Positions 40,725-51,370 of a DNA stretch of 64,000 nucleotides are shown here, piece after piece (the stretch's first letter is position 1; the number at the start of each line of letters is the position of its first letter). The notes below the pieces were generated by a model, which worked only from the letters and a program-made list of their open reading frames with translations, ran no database searches and was not told the DNA's origin. The stretch covers positions 1 through 64,000 of the forward strand of contig NZ_OZ060371.1 of the NCBI RefSeq assembly GCF_964056675.1. The letters run 5' to 3'. The translations under genes and the position numbers were made by a program. The stretch comes from Buchnera aphidicola (Anoecia corni). Lineage in GTDB: Bacteria; Pseudomonadota; Gammaproteobacteria; Enterobacterales; Enterobacteriaceae.

Positions 40725-41096
40725 TTATTTAATTTCTACTTCAGCTCCAGCTGATTCTAAACTCATTTTTAAAGAATTAGCATCTTCTTTATTAATATTT
40801 TCTTTAACAATAGTAGGAGCTGACTCTACTAAATCTTTAGCTTCTTTTAATCCTAATCCGCTATTACTTCGTACAGCTTTAATTACAGATACTTTATTAG
40901 GACCTATCGATTTTAAAAAAACAGTAAATTCTGTTTTTTCTTCAATTACAGCTGCATTTGAATTTCCAGATACACTATTTGAAATAGAAGAAGCAGAAAC
41001 TCCAAATTTTTTTTCCATATCAGAGATTAAATCAATTACATTTTCAATTGACATATTTGATATAGCTTCTACAATTTTTTCTTTAGTTACCGACAT
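40725..41096 (-). CDS. rplL: 50S ribosomal protein L7/L12
   Basis: L7/L12 forms the flexible stalk that recruits translation GTPases. The N-terminal dimerisation domain is followed by a serine/asparagine-rich hinge (residues 34-50; alanine-rich in E. coli) and the C-terminal domain with KVSVIKAVRSNSGLGLKEAKDLVE. The length is 123 aa (121 in E. coli). It is 63 bases after rplJ, and an attenuator separates it from rpoB. Confidence 0.98.
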   Translation of the reverse strand: MSVTKEKIVEAISNMSIENVIDLISDMEKKFGVSASSISNSVSGNSNAAVIEEKTEFTVFLKSIGPNKVSVIKAVRSNSGLGLKEAKDLVESAPTIVKENINKEDANSLKMSLESAGAEVEIK

Positions 41097-41159
41097 ATTA
41101 AATTATCCTAATCTTCATTGTAACTATTTATTTGTTTTAGGAATATATAAAAAATATTT

Positions 41160-41666
41160 TTATTTTTTTATACTATCTTTTTTCTTATTATATATAGCTA
41201 TTACTGTTTTAAATAATTTTCCAATTGATATTTCTTGTAAAATTGACATTATTTTACTAATTGCTTCATTATAAGTAGGCATTTCAATCAAACTTTTAAT
41301 TTCATTAGGCAATAACATTTTATTTTTAAAAACAGCACCTTTAATCTTTAACTTAATATCTTTATTCTGAAACTTATCTAACAATCTTGCTGCACTACCT
41401 GGATGCTCTAAAGAATATGCTATTAAAGTTGGTCCATTCAATTGATTTTCTAAACATTGAAATATTGTTCCATTAACTGATCTCTTAAGTAATGAATTAC
41501 GCACGGAATAAACTACTACACCTACTTTTTTGGCTTCTTTTCTTAACTTAGTAATATTATTTACTGAAACTCCAGTGATATCAGATATAACAGCAGATAT
41601 AGCTACATTATTTACTTTAGTTATTTTAGAAATGATAGTTTTTTTTTTTTTTTTATTTATTGCCAT
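41160..41666 (-). CDS. rplJ: 50S ribosomal protein L10
   Basis: L10 anchors L7/L12 dimers to the ribosome. The sequence carries SVRNSLLKRSVNGT and GPTLIAYSLEHPGSAARLL, both L10 signatures, and a C-terminal helix that binds L7/L12. The length is 168 aa (165 in E. coli). In E. coli L10 represses its own operon through a leader RNA; the 262-base leader here (41667-41928) could contain such an element, but I did not identify it. Confidence 0.97.
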   Translation of the reverse strand: MAINKKKKKTIISKITKVNNVAISAVISDITGVSVNNITKLRKEAKKVGVVVYSVRNSLLKRSVNGTIFQCLENQLNGPTLIAYSLEHPGSAARLLDKFQNKDIKLKIKGAVFKNKMLLPNEIKSLIEMPTYNEAISKIMSILQEISIGKLFKTVIAIYNKKKDSIKK

Positions 41667-41928
41667 TCTACATTTTTACTCCTATATACCTTAATAAAAT
41701 TAAACAGTACTATGTACATTTCGTAAATTCTTGTTTAAATTTATACTTTATATAAATTTTCTTATAAATATATTAGTTATATTTCATATGAAAAATGAAT
41801 AAATTATGTGAATTTTATAAGTTAAATATGATCTTTTAATTTTCTCACAATAATTAAGTTGGTATAAAAATACATGCAAATATTTAATAATTAAAACTAA
41901 TTAATTGAATAATTCCAATAAACTAATT

Positions 41929-42633
41929 TTATACTAAGGATATATTTAAACTCGATTTATCTACTATAACTGAAGCACCCATAGTAGTAGATAATGAAAT
42001 TTTTTGTATAAATTGACCTTTTGAATGAACAGGTTTTGACTTTCTTAAAGCTAATAATAAGGTTAACAAATTTTCCTTTAAATTATTTTCTGTAAAAGAA
42101 ATATTTCCTATAGCAGCATGAATAATACCATTTTTATCATTTTTATAATAAAATTGACCTTTTTTTGCATTAATAACTGCATTTTTTATATTATCAGTAA
42201 CTGTTCCTAATTTTGGGTTAGGCATTAATCCTCTAGGACCTAAAAATGGTCCTAACTTCCCTACTATATTCATAGCATCCGGAGATGCAATTACTACATC
42301 AGGTTTAATATTTTTGTTTTTTATTTTTTCAGCTAAATCTTCCATTCCTACAAAGTCAGCACCAGATTCTTTAGCTAATTGTGAATTGAGTTCTTGTGTA
42401 AAAACCACAACAATAATAGATTTTCCTAACCCGAAAGGATAAGTTACTGTTCCTTTAACATTTTGATTAGGTTGTTTAGAATCTATACCTAAATGAATTG
42501 ATGCATCAACACTTTCAACGAAATTAGAATAAGATGTTTTTTTTAATAAAGAAAGTCCAGTTATTATATCGAAATTATTTTTAACATCTATATTTTCATA
42601 AACACGCTTCATTCTCTTTGAAATTCTTTTCAC
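41929..42633 (-). CDS. rplA: 50S ribosomal protein L1
   Basis: L1 forms the mobile stalk near the E site. The conserved MPNPKLGTVT motif near residue 135 and the KKGQFYYKNDKNGIIHAAIG segment identify it. The length of 234 aa equals E. coli. Its start lies two bases after the rplK stop, so the two are likely to be translationally coupled. In E. coli L1 regulates this pair by binding the rplK leader. Confidence 0.98.
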   Translation of the reverse strand: MKRISKRMKRVYENIDVKNNFDIITGLSLLKKTSYSNFVESVDASIHLGIDSKQPNQNVKGTVTYPFGLGKSIIVVVFTQELNSQLAKESGADFVGMEDLAEKIKNKNIKPDVVIASPDAMNIVGKLGPFLGPRGLMPNPKLGTVTDNIKNAVINAKKGQFYYKNDKNGIIHAAIGNISFTENNLKENLLTLLLALRKSKPVHSKGQFIQKISLSTTMGASVIVDKSSLNISLV

Positions 42634-42635
42634 TT

Positions 42636-43064
42636 CTACTTCTCCACAGTTACACCCATTGATTTTGCTGTTCCTTCAATACATCTAACAATATTTTCTA
42701 AACTAGAACCTGTCATATCTTTTTCTTTTATTTTCGCAATACTTTCTAATTGTTTTTGAGTAATTACCCCTACTTTTTCTTGATTAGCTTTACTGGATCC
42801 AGATTTAATTCCTATTGTTTTTTTTATTAATACAGAAGCAGGTGTTGTTTTTATAACAAAAGTAAATGTTTTATCAGAAAAAACTTTAATAATGACAGGA
42901 ACAGGTAGTCCTTTTTCTATATCTTTTGTTCTAGAATTAAATAATTTACAAAATTCCATTATGTTAACTCCTCTTTGTCCTAACGCCGGACCTACTGGTG
43001 GACTAGGATTTGCCATTCCTGCTAAAACCTGTAATTTTACAAAAGAATGAACTTTTTTTGCCAT
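42636..43064 (-). CDS. rplK: 50S ribosomal protein L11
   Basis: L11 binds the GTPase-associated centre of 23S rRNA. The proline-rich N-terminal motif ANPSPPVGPALGQRGVNIMEFC is characteristic, and the C-terminal rRNA-binding domain ends in CIEGTAKSMGVTVE. The length is 142 aa, as in E. coli. It follows nusG by 81 bases. Confidence 0.98.
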   Translation of the reverse strand: MAKKVHSFVKLQVLAGMANPSPPVGPALGQRGVNIMEFCKLFNSRTKDIEKGLPVPVIIKVFSDKTFTFVIKTTPASVLIKKTIGIKSGSSKANQEKVGVITQKQLESIAKIKEKDMTGSSLENIVRCIEGTAKSMGVTVEK

Positions 43065-43145
43065 ATTTATTTACCTGTATCTATAATAAATTTTAAATAA
43101 TTTTAAAAATAAAATATGTGTCTGTATTTACTACACACGATTAAA

Positions 43146-43691
43146 TTAATTTTTTTCTACTTGCGAAAAATCTAATTCTACAGGAGTAGCTCTTCCGAAA
43201 ATAGATACTGATACCGTTAACCTGTTTTTATCATAATCAATTTCTTCTACTACACCGTTAAAATCTGAAAACGGACCATCTTTTATTCTAACTGTTTCAC
43301 CTGGTTCAAATAACGTTTTTGGCCTTGGTTTATTTCCTATCTTTTCTAATCTACTTATAATTGCATCAACTTCTTTATCGCTTATAGGTAAAGGTCGTTC
43401 CGTTGTTCCTCCTATAAACCCTAAAACACGAGGTACACTGCGTATTAAATGCCAACTATCATTATTCATAACCATATGAATTAAAACATATCCTGGAAAA
43501 AATTTATATTCACTTTTTTTCTTCTGTCCTCTACGAATTTCCACAACTTCTTCTGTAGGAACCATAATTTTTCCAAACATATGCTCCATGCTATGTAATT
43601 TTATCTGTTCATTAATAGAATTTACTACTTTTGTTTCAAAACCAGAAAAAGCCTGCAAAACGTACCAACGTTTTTTTATTTTAGAATCCAT
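43146..43691 (-). CDS. nusG: Transcription termination/antitermination protein NusG
   Basis: NusG binds RNA polymerase and couples it to Rho or the ribosome. It has the NGN domain (KKRWYVLQAFSGFE) and the C-terminal KOW domain (GETVRIKDGPFSDFNGVVEEID). I chose the ATG at 43691 (181 aa, as in E. coli), not the one at 43700: the later start aligns with the family and has AGGA eight bases upstream, while the earlier one would overlap secE. That AGGA lies in the last codons of secE, so translation is probably coupled. Confidence 0.96.
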   Translation of the reverse strand: MDSKIKKRWYVLQAFSGFETKVVNSINEQIKLHSMEHMFGKIMVPTEEVVEIRRGQKKKSEYKFFPGYVLIHMVMNNDSWHLIRSVPRVLGFIGGTTERPLPISDKEVDAIISRLEKIGNKPRPKTLFEPGETVRIKDGPFSDFNGVVEEIDYDKNRLTVSVSIFGRATPVELDFSQVEKN

Positions 43692-43693
43692 AA

Positions 43694-44077
43694 TTAACAT
43701 CCTAATTTAATTATACACGATATTAAATAAAAAAATGTTTTATCTATTCCATATATAACTAACGACATTAAAACTGTAATCACTATGATAAATAGAGAAG
43801 TATAAAAAGTGTCTTTAATACTAGGACAAATAACATTTTTTATTTCTTTTTTTGATTCTATTAATAAATTAATTACATACCTTCCAATTTTTGTACAAAA
43901 CACTGTTATTACTATACAAATAAAAAATACACTTAGTATTATAATATGAAGAAAAATACATAACTTTTCTCTATAAAAATTACTTATTTCTATACTACAA
44001 TAAGACAAAAAAATAAATAACCACTTATGCCATTCTTTTATATTGAAAAGCGTTTTTAACTGGCAATTATATCCCAT
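43694..44077 (-). CDS. secE: Preprotein translocase subunit SecE
   Basis: SecE clamps the SecY channel. The 127-aa product has three hydrophobic segments (about residues 16-34, 42-62 and 92-122), the arrangement and length of E. coli SecE. The conserved amphipathic region between helices two and three is diverged but lysine- and glutamate-rich (LLIESKKEIKNVICPS). It directly precedes nusG, which supports the call. tufB, which precedes it in E. coli, is absent. Confidence 0.92.
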   Translation of the reverse strand: MGYNCQLKTLFNIKEWHKWLFIFLSYCSIEISNFYREKLCIFLHIIILSVFFICIVITVFCTKIGRYVINLLIESKKEIKNVICPSIKDTFYTSLFIIVITVLMSLVIYGIDKTFFYLISCIIKLGC

Positions 44078-44266
44078 AAACTATCCTTAAACAAAAAAAT
44101 GATATATTATTGAAAATAACTAATACACTGATTAATCATTTTAAATAATCAAATTTCAATAGTTATACATTTTTTTTTTTGACGAGTGAAAAGGATAATA
44201 GTAATTAGTTGTACATACATATTTATTTTCTATAAATACTATTTTACTTAAAGATATTTACGCAGA

Positions 44267-44341
44267 TGGTGCTGATACCCAGACTTGAACTGGGGACCTC
44301 ACCCTTACCAAGGGTGTGCTCTACCACTGAGCCATACCAGC
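44267..44341 (-). tRNA. tRNA-Thr (GGT)
   Basis: Minus-strand tRNA with anticodon loop CTTGGTA, anticodon GGT. The T-arm has AGTTCAAGTCT, and the sequence closely resembles E. coli thrT. The acceptor has one G-U pair. CCA is encoded (44267-44269). It is the tRNA closest to secE; E. coli has tufB in between. Confidence 0.96.
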
Positions 44342-44349
44342 ATAATATT

Positions 44350-44424
44350 TGGAGCGGATAGCGGGAATCGAACCCGCATTATCAGCTTGGAAGGCTGAAG
44401 TAATAGCCTTTATACGATATCCGC
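44350..44424 (-). tRNA. tRNA-Gly (TCC)
   Basis: Minus-strand tRNA with anticodon loop CTTCCAA, anticodon TCC, and T-arm GGTTCGATTCC. Acceptor GCGGATA pairs with TATCCGC, with discriminator T and an encoded CCA (44350-44352). It corresponds to E. coli glyT in the same cluster. Confidence 0.96.
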
Positions 44425-44551
44425 ATATATTTTTGATGTTTAGTGATTCGATAACTTCATTAAATTTGAAAATATTTTAATATATTAAACTTTTTATTTT
44501 ATGGATAAAAAAATAAAAAATAACACTAAAAATAAATAATACAATCTATTT

Positions 44552-44634
44552 TGGTGGGAGAAGGATTCGAACCTTCGAAGTCTAATGACGGCAGATTTAC
44601 AGTCTGATCCCTTTAACCACTCGGGAATCCCACC
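44552..44634 (-). tRNA. tRNA-Tyr (GTA)
   Basis: Minus-strand class II tRNA of 83 bases with a long variable arm. The anticodon loop CTGTAAA gives GTA, and the acceptor is GGTGGGA with TCCCACC. CCA is not encoded (three A follow the discriminator). It corresponds to E. coli tyrU. Confidence 0.96.
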
Positions 44635-44679
44635 ATGTATAGTAAAATTTTTTATAAAAAACAAAACATATATATCGTA

Positions 44680-44752
<73 letters not shown>

Positions 44753-45363
44753 TATAATATATTTATATTGTTTACATCTTATAAATATATATATATATAT
44801 ATATAATATTATGCATATTCATTGAAGTAATTAAATTATATATGATAAAATCACATTTGTATATAATATATTATATTTTTAAAATTAACTAAATTAGTTT
44901 TTTATTTTTTTAAAACATTAAAAATACAATATATTATTGTTAATTTAATTACTATTTATTACTAATAATTTAAAATATAATAGAAATTACAAAAAAATTA
45001 AACCAAAATAATATTTATTTCATTATATTAGTATTTTTTGCTAAAAAATGTGTATTTACTGTTAATAACATTTACTATTTTAGCTTTTATTTTCTATTTT
45101 AATAGTACAATAGCAAGATGAATAACTATTACTATAGTTATATCTTCTGTAGAAGATAACCAAATTTATTTATTGATAAATTTATATATTAACTTTTTAA
45201 TCTAAAAATAATTTCATTATGCATCTCTACATTTTAGTTTTTTTATCATCTCATTATTTATTTACATTTTATATAAAAAGTAATTTACTAAACAAAAAAT
45301 AAGAATTAAATATTAATTTAACAATTAAATTTGAATATTAAGTAATACAAACAGGTTAATACT
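44753..45363. other. Gene-free region between tRNA-Thr and metF
   Basis: These 611 bases have no recognisable gene. A 21-base AT dinucleotide run lies at 44785-44805, just upstream of the tRNA cluster. As I recall, murB sits here in other Buchnera; if so it has been erased. The region should hold divergent promoters for the tRNA-secE-nusG unit and for metF. Confidence 0.6.
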
Positions 45364-46244
45364 ATGTTTTCTTATAAAAGAAATTCTACATTAAAAAAAA
45401 AAAAGAAAATTTAACTAATTCAATTTCTATATCTTTTGAATTTTTTCCTCCTAAAAACGAAAAATCAATTACACAACTTCTTTCAGATATAAATCAATTT
45501 AAATCTCTTAATCCATCTTTTATTTCTATAACTTGTAGTCCAAATAAAACAACAACAAACAAAACTTATAAATTAATAAAAAAAATAAGAAAAAATAACC
45601 AAATACATACAGTTCCTCACATAACTTGTGTTAATCATAACAAACGAGAACTTCAAACTATTGCTAAAAAATACTGGGAAAATGGGATTAAATCTATTCT
45701 TGCATTACGCGGAGATAGAATAAACAAATCTAATTCTAATACAATGTATGCAATAGACTTAATTAACATATTAAAAACAATAGAAAATTTTAAAATTTAC
45801 GTTGCCGCTTATCCAGAAGTTCATCCGGAAGCTAAAAATGCCACTTTTGATTTATTAAACTTAAAAAATAAATTTTTAGCTGGAGCTAATAGCGCTATTA
45901 CACAATTTTTTTTTAATGCAAATACATATTTAAGATTCAGAGATAAATGTTCTAAAATTGGAATACATAATGATTTAATCCCAGGAATATTACCAATTAT
46001 TAATATACAACAGTTGAAACAATTTTCTTCAATGACTAATGTGGATATTCCAAATAAAATATTTAATTTATTAAATAATTTAACACCTAATTCTATACCA
46101 TTTCATATAGCATCTTCATACATTACCAACTCTATAATAGATGTTCTTTACAAAGAAGGAGTTAGAAAATTTCATTTTTATACATTAAACAAATTATACT
46201 TAACATATTCTATCGCCCATATATTAAAAATAGAAAATTTTTAG
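45364..46244 (+). pseudogene. metF: Methylenetetrahydrofolate reductase MetF, frameshifted in a poly-A tract
   Basis: MetF makes 5-methyl-THF, the methyl donor for MetE. From ATG 45364 the frame stops at 45412-45414, shortly after a run of 12 A (45393-45404). Adding one A gives one open frame to 46244, 293 aa (296 in E. coli). That frame contains the family motifs SFEFFPPK, PHITCV, LALRGD, VAAYPEVHPEAK, ANSAITQFFF and REGV-type EGVRKFHFYTLN. Everything but the frame is intact, so the defect is recent, rescued by slippage, or a sequence error. Initiation inside the gene at 45744 would yield only 166 aa without the N-terminal half. Confidence 0.9.
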
Positions 46245-47859
46245 AAAAATAGAATGTAATTAAATTATATAATAATTAATATCTATTTAAAAAAATAATA
46301 ATTTTAGTTAATTAACATATTAACTTAATTTGTTTTCTTTTAATTTAAAACTAATTAAATCTTAAATGACAAAAACCATCGTTTATAAATCTGTTGATTT
46401 TAAAAACTATAAATACAATTAATTATTTTTAATTTTAATTCAATTAATATCACATAAATAATTATAATTAGTTAACATAAAACATGCATATATTAAAATA
46501 ACTAAATATACCAATTAAATTATAGTAAATTAAATGTATCTATATTATAAACATTACTATTTTTTTAATTTTTTAAAATAAGGAAGCTGAAAATAAATGT
46601 GAAAGAAGATCAAATTTTATATACTTATTAAAATAAGCTGCTATATATGTAATATGTATAAATATTAAACTAATAAATATTGAAAACAAAATAAACGTTA
46701 AAATTAAACATTTATTATAGTAATAAGTAGATTTTAATAAAGTTACTATTTAAAAAAAGTTCTATTATAGATTATTAAACTTAAATATAATGGTTATACA
46801 TATAATTGGTTTAATTAAAAACTTAAATTTAATATTATATTATATTAATAATATCGTTATTCTTTAAAAATAGAACACATATACTACTTTTTATTTTTAA
46901 TAAATATTAAATATTAATAATAGTAAATTTTTTTTATTAATTTTTCATAAATTAATTTAATTTATATTAATATATATAAATTTAAAAACACAATTATTTC
47001 AAAATTTATATTTTAATTTTTTATCAAAAAATATTTGTATATATATTTTACTGATTATATAAATTATCAATTGTTAATGAAATTAGCTTATAATATAAGC
47101 TATATATTCTAAATCGTAAAATTTAATACTTTCTTATTAACTATTAAATTTCAATATTAATACATTTTATACTATAAACACTTTTTTATAATATTTAAAA
47201 AAAATATTTAATTAATAAAAAATTAAATTCATTAGTTTTATATATAAAAAATTAAACTATTAATATTACAATTATTTATATAGAAAAATAAGAAGGTTTA
47301 TTGAACATAAAAAACAATAATATAAAAAAAATTACAACAATAATTAAAATTAAAAAAGTAAAATCAAATGTTTTATATTAATTCATATAAAACTTAAAAC
47401 TTAATATTAAAAATATAAATATATATAATATATTTTTCCTAAATTAATTTTTTTTAAACAATATATATAATCATTTTTTTTATAATAATTAAACAGTAAA
47501 ACACGCTTACAAACGTATACATTACTTTGTATTGTACAATGTTTTATTTTCATACATATATAGTTTTAATTATAATTAAAACACTAAAATAGTATCAACA
47601 TAATAAAACCGCTAAGTATATATAGTTAAAACTATTTATTATAAGTTTCCTTTAAAAGGAAATCATATTTTATCTATTAAAGATAACAATATTTTTACAT
47701 TACTTAATGTATCAAAAACAATGCTTTATTAATTAAAAATTATATATATTATTTTCTATTTTTATTAAATTTTTAAAAATACTTTTATATTTTTTTTTAC
47801 TATTTCATGTTAAAAATTAAAAACTAACTTAACATTTTGTTTTAAAAATCAGAGGATTT
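46245..47859. other. Gene-free region between metF and argG (expected arg genes missing)
   Basis: These 1615 bases are the longest gene-free stretch in the window. In the Buchnera order as I know it argE, argC and argB lie between metF and argG. No open frame or conserved motif of these survives on either strand. A short palindrome TTTCCTTTAAAAGGAAA is at 47646-47662. I see no arginine-repressor-type operator. The argG promoter should be near the right end. Confidence 0.7.
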
Positions 47860-49083
47860 ATGCAAAAAACTCAAAAAAACACAGTTGTACTAGCATACTC
47901 AGGAGGATTAGATACTTCAGCTATTATTCCTTGGATTAAAGAAAATTATTCTTATGAAGTAATAGCATTTGTCGCTAATATTGGACAATCTGAAAAAGAT
48001 TTAATCGATATCAAAAAAAAAGCTATTTATTCTGGAGCTAAGCAATGTTATATATATGATTTGCGTTATGATTTTGTAACTAAATATATATATCCTATGC
48101 TTAAAACTGGAGCTTTATATGAAAAACAGTATTTATTAGGAACCGCTTTAGCTAGACCTGTAATAGCTAAAGCACAAGTTGAATTAGCTTTGAAAACTAA
48201 TTCAATAGCATTATGCCACGGAGCAACAGGAAAAGGTAACGATCAAATACGATTTGAAATGGCTTACGCAGCTTTAGCTCCTAAACTAAAAATTATTGCT
48301 CCATGGCGTGAATGGAAAATATCTTCCAGAGAAGAATTAATAACCTACTTAAAAAACAAAAATATTCCTACAACTACTACTGTAGAAAAAATTTATAGTA
48401 AAGATGAAAATTGCTGGCATATTTCGACAGAAGGAGGACAACTGGAAGATCCATGGAAAGAACCTAATATTGACTGCTGGAGTTGGACTAAAGATCCAAA
48501 AAAAACTTCTAGTAATCCAGAAAAAGTTTTAATTTCTATACAAAATGGAGAAATAATAAAAATAAATAACAAAAAATTAAACCCATTAGAATGCTTAAAC
48601 TTATTGAACTCTATTGGATCACATCATGGTATAGGAAGAGTCGATATAGTAGAAAACAGACTAATTGGAATAAAATCTCGAGGTTGTTATGAAACACCTG
48701 GTGGAACTATTATGAATATTGCAATTAGAGCAATAGAACAATTAGTTTTAGATCGAGAAAGTTTTAAATGGAGAGAACAAATTGGATTAGAAATGTCTTA
48801 CGTAATATACGATGGACGTTGGTTTACTCCATTAAGACAATCACTACAATCTGCTGCAAATTCTCTTTCTAATGTTATTAACGGAGAAGTAGTATTAGAA
48901 CTTTACAAAGGAAATGTTATTCCTATTCAAAAAAAATCACACAATTCATTATATTTAAAAAAATATGCTACTTTTAGTCAAGATGACATATACAATCAAA
49001 AAGATGCACAAGGATTCATAAACCTATATTCTATTTCATCTAGAATCCGATCATTAAACAAAATTAAATTAGAAAATAAATAA
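47860..49083 (+). CDS. argG: Argininosuccinate synthase
   Basis: ArgG condenses citrulline and aspartate with ATP to argininosuccinate. The ATP-binding motif AYSGGLDTS is at residues 12-20, followed by HGATGKGNDQIRFE and the SKDENCWHISTEGGQLEDP segment. At 407 aa it belongs to the shorter common type, not the longer E. coli type (447 aa). AGAGGA lies before the start. argH follows after 55 bases. Confidence 0.97.
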   Translation: MQKTQKNTVVLAYSGGLDTSAIIPWIKENYSYEVIAFVANIGQSEKDLIDIKKKAIYSGAKQCYIYDLRYDFVTKYIYPMLKTGALYEKQYLLGTALARPVIAKAQVELALKTNSIALCHGATGKGNDQIRFEMAYAALAPKLKIIAPWREWKISSREELITYLKNKNIPTTTTVEKIYSKDENCWHISTEGGQLEDPWKEPNIDCWSWTKDPKKTSSNPEKVLISIQNGEIIKINNKKLNPLECLNLLNSIGSHHGIGRVDIVENRLIGIKSRGCYETPGGTIMNIAIRAIEQLVLDRESFKWREQIGLEMSYVIYDGRWFTPLRQSLQSAANSLSNVINGEVVLELYKGNVIPIQKKSHNSLYLKKYATFSQDDIYNQKDAQGFINLYSISSRIRSLNKIKLENK

Positions 49084-49138
49084 TTATCAATAATTTTATT
49101 AATATATAAATAAAAATTAAAATAGGAGAAACACTGCA

Positions 49139-50521
49139 ATGGCACTATGGGGAGGTAGATTTTCTAAAAAACCAAACGATTTTTTCTGTACATTTAATAA
49201 CTCTTTAGATGTCGATTACAAATTAGCAAAATACGATATTTTAAGTTCTATTGCTTGGTCACGAACTTTAACTTCAATTAATATTTTAACAAAATTAGAA
49301 CAAAAAAAAATTGAAGAAGCTTTGTTAGTACTACTTAATAAAGTAAAGAAAAACCCAAAAATAATGTTAAATAGTAACGCAGAAGATATTCATACTTGGA
49401 TAGAACAGCAACTCATTACTATGATTGGTTCTTTAGGAAAAAAACTACATACAGGAAGAAGTAGAAATGACCAAGTAACAACTGATTTAAAATTGTGGTG
49501 CAAATATAAAGTAAATAAATTAATGCAAGAAATAAAAAATCTTCAAAAAACATTAATTATTACTGCAGAATTAAATATAGATATTATTCTTCCTGGGTAT
49601 ACACATTTACAAAGAGCTCAACCTATCGTATTTTCACATTGGTGTTTGGCTTATTTAGAAATGTTTAAAAGAGATAATATTCGTCTTAAAGATTCTTTTA
49701 AAAGAATGAACCTGAATCCTCTAGGATCTGGAGCGTTATCTGGAACAGCATGGAACATTGACCGAAAAAGTTTATCTGTAGATATGGGATTTAGTTCAGA
49801 AACTAAAAATAGTTTAGACAGTGTGTCTGATAGAGACTACGTACTAGATCTTCTTTCTGCTTCTGCAATTAGTATGATGCATTTGTCTAGATTTTCTGAA
49901 GATTTAATTTTTTTTAATTCAGGAGAAGCCAATTTTATTCAATTATCCGATGAAATTACATCTGGTTCTTCTTTAATGCCTCAAAAAAAAAATCCAGACT
50001 GTTTAGAACTCATTAGAGCTAAATCAGGACGAGTATACGGATCTTTAATAAATACTTTAGTAGTTTTTAAAGGATTACCTCTTTCTTATAATAAAGACAT
50101 GCAAGAAGATAAAGAAGGTCTTTTCGATTCTTTAAAAACATGGAGTAACTGTTTAAAAATGGCTTCTTTAGTTTTAAAAAATATGCAAATAAATAAAAAA
50201 ATTTGTCGTCAAGCAGCAGAACAAGGATACTCAAATGCTACAGAATTAGCAGACTATCTAGTAAAAAAAGGAATAGAATTTCGTTCTGCACACAACATTG
50301 TGGGAAATATAGTACTAGAAGCAATTAAAAAAAATAAAAATTTAGATCAATTAGACTTATTAACTTTTAAAAAATATTCTCATGTTATTGATCAAGATGT
50401 ATATAATCATCTAAAATTAGAAAATATTTTAGAAAAAAGAAGTTCTACAGGAGGTATATGTAAAAGGCAAATACTATTTGCTATAAAAGAAGCTAAAAAA
50501 AAATTTTTTAATACAAAATAA
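49139..50521 (+). CDS. argH: Argininosuccinate lyase
   Basis: ArgH splits argininosuccinate into arginine and fumarate. It belongs to the fumarase/aspartase superfamily; the signature GSSLMPQKKNPD is near residue 280. The start MALWGGRFSKKP matches the family, with AGGAG upstream. The length is 460 aa (457 in E. coli). With argG it converts citrulline to arginine; the upstream enzymes of this cluster are missing from the window. Confidence 0.98.
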   Translation: MALWGGRFSKKPNDFFCTFNNSLDVDYKLAKYDILSSIAWSRTLTSINILTKLEQKKIEEALLVLLNKVKKNPKIMLNSNAEDIHTWIEQQLITMIGSLGKKLHTGRSRNDQVTTDLKLWCKYKVNKLMQEIKNLQKTLIITAELNIDIILPGYTHLQRAQPIVFSHWCLAYLEMFKRDNIRLKDSFKRMNLNPLGSGALSGTAWNIDRKSLSVDMGFSSETKNSLDSVSDRDYVLDLLSASAISMMHLSRFSEDLIFFNSGEANFIQLSDEITSGSSLMPQKKNPDCLELIRAKSGRVYGSLINTLVVFKGLPLSYNKDMQEDKEGLFDSLKTWSNCLKMASLVLKNMQINKKICRQAAEQGYSNATELADYLVKKGIEFRSAHNIVGNIVLEAIKKNKNLDQLDLLTFKKYSHVIDQDVYNHLKLENILEKRSSTGGICKRQILFAIKEAKKKFFNTK

Positions 50522-51370
50522 AAATAAAAAACTATTAATAAAAAACACATAATATGTGTTATTAGTTTATTTTCCGTATTTAATATTATTAACACGATAT
50601 GTAATCTCATTATAAGTTTTAAGATAACATATCGCATAAACACTATTAAAAGTATATTTTTTATTTTTTATAAATTAATCAATAACTATTAATATTAAAT
50701 ATCAAATAATTAAGTTTATTCATTTTAAAATAAGTACTACATACTTATTTACATATTTATTATTTTTATATTTTATTTTTTTTTTAATAAATAATTACTT
50801 CTACTCTATAGTATGTTTATAGTTCATAATATTAATATGACAAATAATTTCAAATATAATATTTTTAAATTAAATATTAATATATATAGTTATAATAACT
50901 AAATCGTGTTTGTATACTGTACAAATATATAATTATATTATTTGAACTTAAGTTTTAACTACATATCCATATAAAACTAATTTATTTATAAAATATTACT
51001 ATATATATATATGTTGTACATTTAAACCATATTTAAACACTTAATATTTCTTTCTTGAATTAAATTTATTCTTCTTGTATATAAATAATTTATATATATT
51101 TATATAATAATCAAAAATATTTAGTATTTAAAATACGTGCAATTTAATAAAACATAGTAATGCATATTATACTAATTAAAAAAATTTTTTATTTAAAATA
51201 ACTACTTGTCAATAACAAAAAAATTCAGGTAAATTTTTCTATAAATACAATTTATATCAAATACATAAGAACACTTTATATAATTAAATATCAACACTAT
51301 CGTTTCACATTTTTATTGTGAAAAAAAATAGTTATTAACTAATATGTTTCATATTTTAAAAAAAATAATA
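50522..51370. other. Gene-free region between argH and rpoD
   Basis: No gene is recognised in these 849 bases, which lie between the convergent argH and rpoD. A weak hairpin (50544-50560, 7-bp stem, core ACACAT/ATGTGT) may end argH. A longer imperfect hairpin is at 50595-50634. The rest is featureless AT-rich DNA. Confidence 0.6.
50595..50634. repeat. Imperfect hairpin downstream of argH
   Basis: CGATATGTAATCT at 50595-50607 pairs with AGATAACATATCG at 50622-50634 with a single mismatch, around a 14-base loop. It may be a second terminator for argH or a relic of a lost gene. Confidence 0.5.

Noticed and set aside
43692..43700. Longer nusG starting at 43700
   Set aside because: It would overlap secE and has no ribosome-binding site; the start at 43691 does.
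44785..44805. AT dinucleotide run as a possible regulatory repeat
   Set aside because: A 21-base AT run is expected by slippage in such AT-rich DNA; no function can be supported.
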